DNA of 64,000 bases from Cryphonectria parasitica EP155. Lineage: Eukaryota > Ascomycota > Sordariomycetes > Diaporthales > Cryphonectriaceae. How positions within the stretch are numbered: the first letter of the stretch is position 1; the number at the start of each line of letters is the position of its first letter. A model generated the notes under the pieces. That model was not told the origin of the DNA, ran no database searches, and saw nothing but the letters and a program-made list of their open reading frames with translations. Below, in pieces: positions 58,746 through 64,000 of the stretch. Made by a program: the position numbers and the translations under genes. The stretch is taken from contig NW_024468916.1 of the NCBI RefSeq assembly GCF_011745365.1, positions 975,630-1,039,629 of the forward strand. Direction: 5' to 3'.

Positions 58746-61263
58746 AACAGGAATGTCACGCCGGTCACAGTCAAGGTGCCATGGTGCCATGGTAGAAGGG
58801 AGCCCTCCAGACGCCTTTCCCGCCCTACCGCTATCCAACAGGCATTTCGTCGTTATTGTGTCAGTGAAGGCGTGTTCTCTTCCTTCGTCAGTAACGATCC
58901 CGCTTTCTGGGGCAGCAGGGACGAAATGGGCTGATTCCTTCATTGCGCGTGCACCCTTATGGACCTCCCGTCGGTCGCTACCATTAGTACCAAGTCCTTG
59001 TAGCCTCTAGCAGTGGACGGGCGTCAGCACCGTTTGCCCTAAGGGTCGGCGCGGGAAGGGCCCTGGCGTCCAGGTTTCTGGGATGAAGCAAAAAACGCTT
59101 TTGCCAGGGGGAGCCCAGGGCACGGCTCGATAGCCCGTCCCCCCTCCATCATTTCGAATCATCGCTGCGTCGTCGTCGTCGTTGAGTGAGCGAATTAACT
59201 TGGCCCGTCCTTTTCCTGCTTTCCCTTATGGCACCAATATCGTCTGTCCATCTTTCTTCCATGTCCCCTGTTGAAGTTGTCCTACATTGGCGGCGTGTTC
59301 CCTCCCATCCTCTGGCGGCCAGTAGAGCTCTGTTGCGTCTGATCAAACGTCACAGGTCCAAGACCAACATCGATCTGGTGTGAGTCATGTACAACTTTGG
59401 CACATATGCGGTAAGCCGGTCTACGTCGTTGAGTCTTCCCTCCCCAGGCCAGACAGATCATAGTTTTGATCGAGGTCCCACGAAAGATTGCCGAGCTCCA
59501 AAACGCAGGGGTCTACCCAGCCAATGGGTCGTGTTTCCAGGCGGCGCCGGATCCGAATGTTCGGAATATGTGGCCATTGCATGTTCAGCTCCGCGGCTGT
59601 GGTTTTGTAAGGTCACAGGGTGGGTTCTTTGCCTGAGTAAGTGAGTGAGGACTATCGCAGTGTGTGAACGACGCTCCGAGAACGAGATTCGCGAGAACGA
59701 CGACCACGGTCCCCAGCGACTGACTTCTCGCGCCCTACCAGCTACAAGGCAGGGTAGAGGCCTTGTTACCGTCACACGATGGGATCGCCATTGTTCTCAA
59801 GTCGGCCCTTTCGGCACGTCGAATCGTTCTCCCACGTCCCCCATGGAAACTTGTGATCGGCATTGGCTTTTTTCTTCAATTTTGTTTCCTTCCATCTTTT
59901 GTAATCAACCTCGGTGATGTAGGCACCCATCAAAGCAGCAGCAGCGTCATCCCAGATACCATAGTAACATGACACCGTAGGTATGGTATACAAAAGGGCC
60001 CATGGAGCCAAGGCTTAGATCGTAGCCGATAAGAGTTGCCCGCCGAAGGAATGGCGGCATAACTTGGTTGCCTATGCCCCTATGGTGTCCAGAAAACGGC
60101 ACCAATTCCTCGTACAGCAGCGAGCCAGAGCCGTTTGGACGATCCCGCTGCTGGCATTGGGCGGAGCCTAAAATTTGCAGACCAGGTTATTCCCAGTCGT
60201 GACGAGGCTTAGCACCCGTCCATCAAGGACTTGGTTTCCATTACGATATGGCGCACCGGAACGCCGGGTACAGAGGGGAGCTCCCTTGACGTCTGCCCGC
60301 CAGGGCGATTCAAGCTTAAAATTTACCCCGCGCTATGTGTAGTGATTGTGATAGTGATGGGCGGTGGTGGTCTGTTCTCGCACAGGAGCCACTCTCGACA
60401 ACTTGTTTGTTGTCGAAACGAGGTTGTCGGTCTGTCCACATTGTGTGGTGTGAGAGAAAAGCATCACGTGGGTCACCAGCAACTCGTTCATAGTAGGGGG
60501 CACATACCTGGCGACCAGTGCTGGAGATTGGTTGGGTGGTTTCTGTAATTGGAAATCCAATCGAGCTACCGTGGAGCTGTGGTGCATGTGTGGTGGAGGT
60601 GGTGAGAGGGACGAAGGAGAGAGACGACTAGCTGCAGCGGGCTGCAGTGAGGTCTTTGGCGTAGGGCTGGTAAACGGAGCACTGAGGGGAATCGGGGCAG
60701 TTCCTTCCCAGAATTAGCACTCCGTTTTGCTCTTGTCGTTTTAGTGGGCAATCCTATACGTTATTTTGGTACTTCTGAGAAGCCCTGGCCCTTGTCCGTG
60801 GACCCGATCGACCCGCTGCTCTTTCTAGCACACGCCCCTCCCTCGTCTTCCCACACCCCCTGCCCTCCTCCCGTCTCCAGCTCTGGTGCTGCCATTCTCC
60901 AGTTCTCAGTCCCCCCTCCATCGACCTGCGATCCTTCTGTTGTAACACACAAAAATAATACCACCTCCTGGTACATAGCAGGATACTTTGGGATCGCCAA
61001 GCCTATAGTGGCTCCAGCCCAAAAGTCCGACAGTACCAAGACTTGGGTCCGTTCGGGGTCTGCTCGCCCCCTCTGAGGTACGGTGCTGTACTGACTGTAG
61101 ATGTGTGCATCCAGAGAGCCAGGTTGTAAGCAACATGCAGGAATCACCTCTTTGCCAGACTGCAAGCACGATATTGTACCGTGGTATGAAGCCCATTTCT
61201 CTTCGACATGGTCATATGCAAAACATGACGGATAAGGAGGCACGACGCGATCGACCCTCTCTC

Positions 61264-61267
<4 letters not shown>

Positions 61268-61301
<34 letters not shown>
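61268..61301. repeat. (CA)n microsatellite
   Basis: About 17 uninterrupted CA units. Confidence 0.95.
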
Positions 61302-61303
<2 letters not shown>

Positions 61304-62724
61304 TTCCACTCCTCCCTGGTCGGCTCAAAAAGGAAAACGGAAAAGGGAGCTTTCGTGCTGTACCTACGGGCGTGACTGAGAGTTGAGCTAGGCTCAAGCT
61401 GAGCCTCCTCCATCCCGCTCGAGTTGTACTATGTATGGTACGGGCTTGTATACGATATCTCCCGTCTCGGTCGCCAGACGAAGAACTAAGTGTCGCTACG
61501 TTCCATGCATTAGCAGCCATCTGGTACGCCCTACCCTATGAAAGCCACCCGATTGCTCTCCACGGACCTTGCCAACCACCAGACCTTGCTGTGCTGCGCG
61601 TCTATCCCTTCCACTATTGGTTGAAACGGGGAAATTTCTCGTAGCCTGCTGCAGAGGCGCATGAACAAAACACTGCCTCGTGGCTCGAAGGAACTTTGCT
61701 CGTGTGTGGGAACGAGTATTCCCAACCGCCCAATCAGCATGGACATAGAGAAGGGAGGGGGTAGAAAACAAAAAGAGTGAGGTGCATACACGCATCTGGG
61801 ATGCTTTTGCTTCTGCCTGGCTTCTTCTGCTGCTCTCCTCCGCCGCCTCCTCCTCCTCCTGCTGCTGCTACTACGTAGTACACACGTGGGTAGGCCTATT
61901 TTGGTTCTGCGACCAGAGCGCTGGGCCTGTTGGTCGCGGCCGCACCGTCCAGACCTGCATCCGTACCTTCGACTCTTCAGGACGGGTCTACAGGGCTATG
62001 AGATACATGAGGTACGAAGGGTACTTCTTGTGTGTACATATGTACTGTCCTGCGTGGGTGGGTGGGTGGGTGAGTGGCTACCACACAGCCTTATTCCTCC
62101 CGTTTTCTATCCTGCTGACTGACAAGACACAACTTCTTTAGGCTACTTAAGGTACGTGAGGTACGTAGATACCTAGCTGGGAAGGGGGGGGGGGTAAAAA
62201 GATACATAGTTACATCTTAAACAGGGGACAAGGATCATGGGATTACTGTTTCCACATGGTTGGCACCCCTGCCGAGTACGTCCCTGGACCCTTGCCCCTG
62301 TCTCCAGCGTCCCTCGTCCGCCTACCTCGGACCCACCATTACACCTGCCCTGAAGCCCTGCCCAGCATCCTCCACGTTCAGACATACTATATATCTCGAA
62401 ACATTCCTCCACCATCATCCTTCTGGTCGGGCCTCATCCTCAGACCAGAGATCCAGTCAGACTTCTATAGATATCACATTCCCAAGGACTCAAGGCTCTT
62501 CCTGGATTTCCTCTTAAAGACACAACATTTCCTTCCTCATCCTCTTTTCTCAAACTCACATCATCCTCCCATTTCTTACGACATCAACCAACGCACTCAT
62601 CATCCTCACACACCACAGTCCAACAGACCTTGAACCCAACAACAAAGATCAACATCATCGTCGTCGTTGTCATCAACGACAACAGCAATCACAGCAACAA
62701 ACTACACAAGACTTATTCAACACA

Positions 62725-63803
62725 ATGGCTTCCGACCCTCACCAGATGTTCCCAGTGGGCCCGCTGGCACACCATCCTTACCAGCACCAGTACAGCGCCT
62801 GGTCTGCACCTCACACACAGCCCATCTCCGTGAGGCAATACCCAAGCACAAGCAGTGCCTTCAGCGCATCGGCACACGCAGATGAGGACTGGACCAAAGT
62901 ATCAGACCTGGCCGAGCGCCGCCGGATCCAGAATAGGATCGCCCAGCGCAACTACCGTAGGTTCAACCCATCTTTCCATTGACTCCCCTCCCAGAAATTC
63001 CTCCTCGAGACTGTTTACTGATCTGGCAATTTTTTTTGCGAATTCCAGGCAAGAAGATCAAGGAGCGCATGCAGTTCCTCGAGAGCAAGGCGGCCGGCGA
63101 AGAGGGCAAGGGCAACAGCGCCAAGAAGTCTCCCAAGGTCAACAGCATCAAGAAGCAAGCGGCACAGCAACACCAGAGACGCCGCTCCTCTCCTCCCGCT
63201 TCAAACCACGCACCGCTGGCTGCCCCAGTAGCACTCAGCCAGCCTTACACCCCGCCCATGAACCCTGAGGACCATCCCTTCTTCCCATCTCCCAGCCCGC
63301 CCGCCTCCAGCCCGCCCCCCTTCGCCTACCAGAACAGCTACTCACCGCCCAGCGACAACGGCTTCTACGCCGGCCACCCTGCTGTGACCACATGGATGGG
63401 CACTCCAGCCATCACGGCCACTGCTGCGCCAACGCTGCCACCCATGACACACTTCTCGGAGGCGTACAATACCACCGGTAGCAAGGGGAATGAGTCGATG
63501 TCGTTTGCAAGCTACGGCGACTACTCGCTTGGGGTCCCCGCGACCGCCTCGCCCTACGATTCAAATCCTCATGTGAGTTCTCACCACCACCACCACCACC
63601 AACACCAAGATCAGCACCAGGCGTCGAGGTCATCGTCATCGGCTCTCCCTCCCGTCTCCACCTTCCCTTCCTACGGCGGTAGTGATGTGCTGTCCACCAC
63701 CACCTCCTCATCCTCTTCGACCACGGCCACAGCCGCCGGTCACCTCGCTGCACCTGATCTCTACCGTTCCCGCTATCCTGCTCCTGCACCTCCCAGGGTG
63801 TAA
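62725..63803 (+). CDS. bZIP-type transcription factor lacking a visible leucine zipper
   Basis: Exons 62725-62956 and 63049-63803 (92-base intron inside the DNA-binding region) give 328 residues. The basic region at about 63-84 (LAERRRIQNRIAQRNYRKK) has the invariant Asn70-x7-Arg78 spacing, so sequence-specific DNA binding is expected. DEDWTKVSDLAERRR just before it is typical of a fungal bZIP subfamily. After MQFLESK the chain turns to Gly/Lys/Ser, and no heptad leucines follow, so the zipper is absent or reduced to one turn. The rest is Pro/Ser/Tyr/His-rich with a His run (CAC repeat near 63581-63600), as in activation domains. ATG 62725 lies in the context CACAATGG. Target genes are unknown. 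The gene stands alone at the edge of the large desert. Confidence 0.87.
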
Positions 63804-64000
63804 AGGACAAAGAGGCATGGGAACAAGAGAGCAGGGAAAGAGTGAGAGAGATGGAAGAGATGAGCGCCACCACAAAGAACAACAAAAAAAAAAATTTAAG
63901 AAATGAAGCAAAATGTATCATTCTGTTCATGTGCGTGCGGTGAGAGTCAAAAACAAAACGAATTCCTTGTTATTGTTTTTTGCCCTCTCCCCCATCTCTC
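63804..64000 (+). other. 3' flank of the bZIP gene
   Basis: This A-rich stretch includes a poly-A run near 63885-63895. It is probably the 3' untranslated region, and nothing else is seen. Confidence 0.5.

Larger units (their letters stand above)
43014..62724. other. Gene desert of about 19.7 kb
   Basis: No frame here shows a recognisable domain or can be spliced into a credible gene; the longest frames are low-complexity. The interval is dense in simple repeats: (GA)n 43905-43925, G17 at 44208, (CT)n 45834-45862, (AAG)n 46870-46915, C12 at 48421, (CA)n 51010-51038, C15 at 52375, (AAT)n 53320-53351, (GA)n(GT)n 53970-54009, G15 at 57442, (CA)n 57565-57593 and 61268-61301. Four of the five exact TACCATAGTA copies and two tRNA-like strings also fall here. 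The right end (from about 62240) is the promoter and leader of the bZIP gene. Confidence 0.6.

Overview
The window is nuclear DNA of a filamentous ascomycete (Pezizomycotina, most likely a Sordariomycete; this placement is inference). The genes have short spliceosomal introns with GT..AG ends. They include a beta-tubulin with the multi-intron 5' layout usual in filamentous ascomycetes, a GPI-anchored Crh-type cell-wall transglycosylase, a GCN20-type ABC protein and an SRP40/Nopp140-like nucleolar protein. Nine genes can be supported. No rRNA, CRISPR array, plasmid feature, intact transposon or convincing intact tRNA was seen.

Layout. (1) 1-696, minus: 5' end of an MFS anion:cation symporter-type transporter, cut by the left edge exactly at the start of its fourth exon. 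(2) About 5.5 kb without a recognisable gene. (3) 6165-7458, plus: GH16 Crh-family GPI protein. (4) 8649-10105, plus: SRP40-like protein, convergent with (5) 10957-13340, minus: GCN20. (6) About 10.8 kb without a recognisable gene, full of microsatellites. (7) 24148-27792, plus: a 1120-residue serine-rich protein of unknown function after a long pyrimidine-rich leader. (8) 30313-32372, plus: beta-tubulin, seven exons, 447 residues. (9) 36388-38540, plus: adenosine deaminase/ADGF-like protein with a putative myristoylation signal. (10) 40800-43013, plus: a large, atypical Ras-like GTPase-domain protein. (11) About 19.7 kb gene desert. (12) 62725-63803, plus: a bZIP-type factor with a clear basic region and no visible leucine zipper.

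The genes do not form a pathway cluster. SRP40 (ribosome biogenesis) and GCN20 (translation control) are convergent neighbours with related themes; the rest looks like ordinary core-genome content spread thinly. No secondary-metabolite or defence cluster is evident.

The most unusual material is (a) the atypical GTPase, (b) the acylation signal and Asp-Asn active-site variant of the deaminase-like protein, (c) the zipper-less bZIP, (d) a 10-bp near-palindrome, TACCATAGTA, found five times exactly and only in gene deserts, (e) many long G or C homopolymers, and (f) a possible stop-interrupted coding remnant near 33.6 kb. Exon borders were read by eye from splice signals and frame continuity; none is backed by transcripts.
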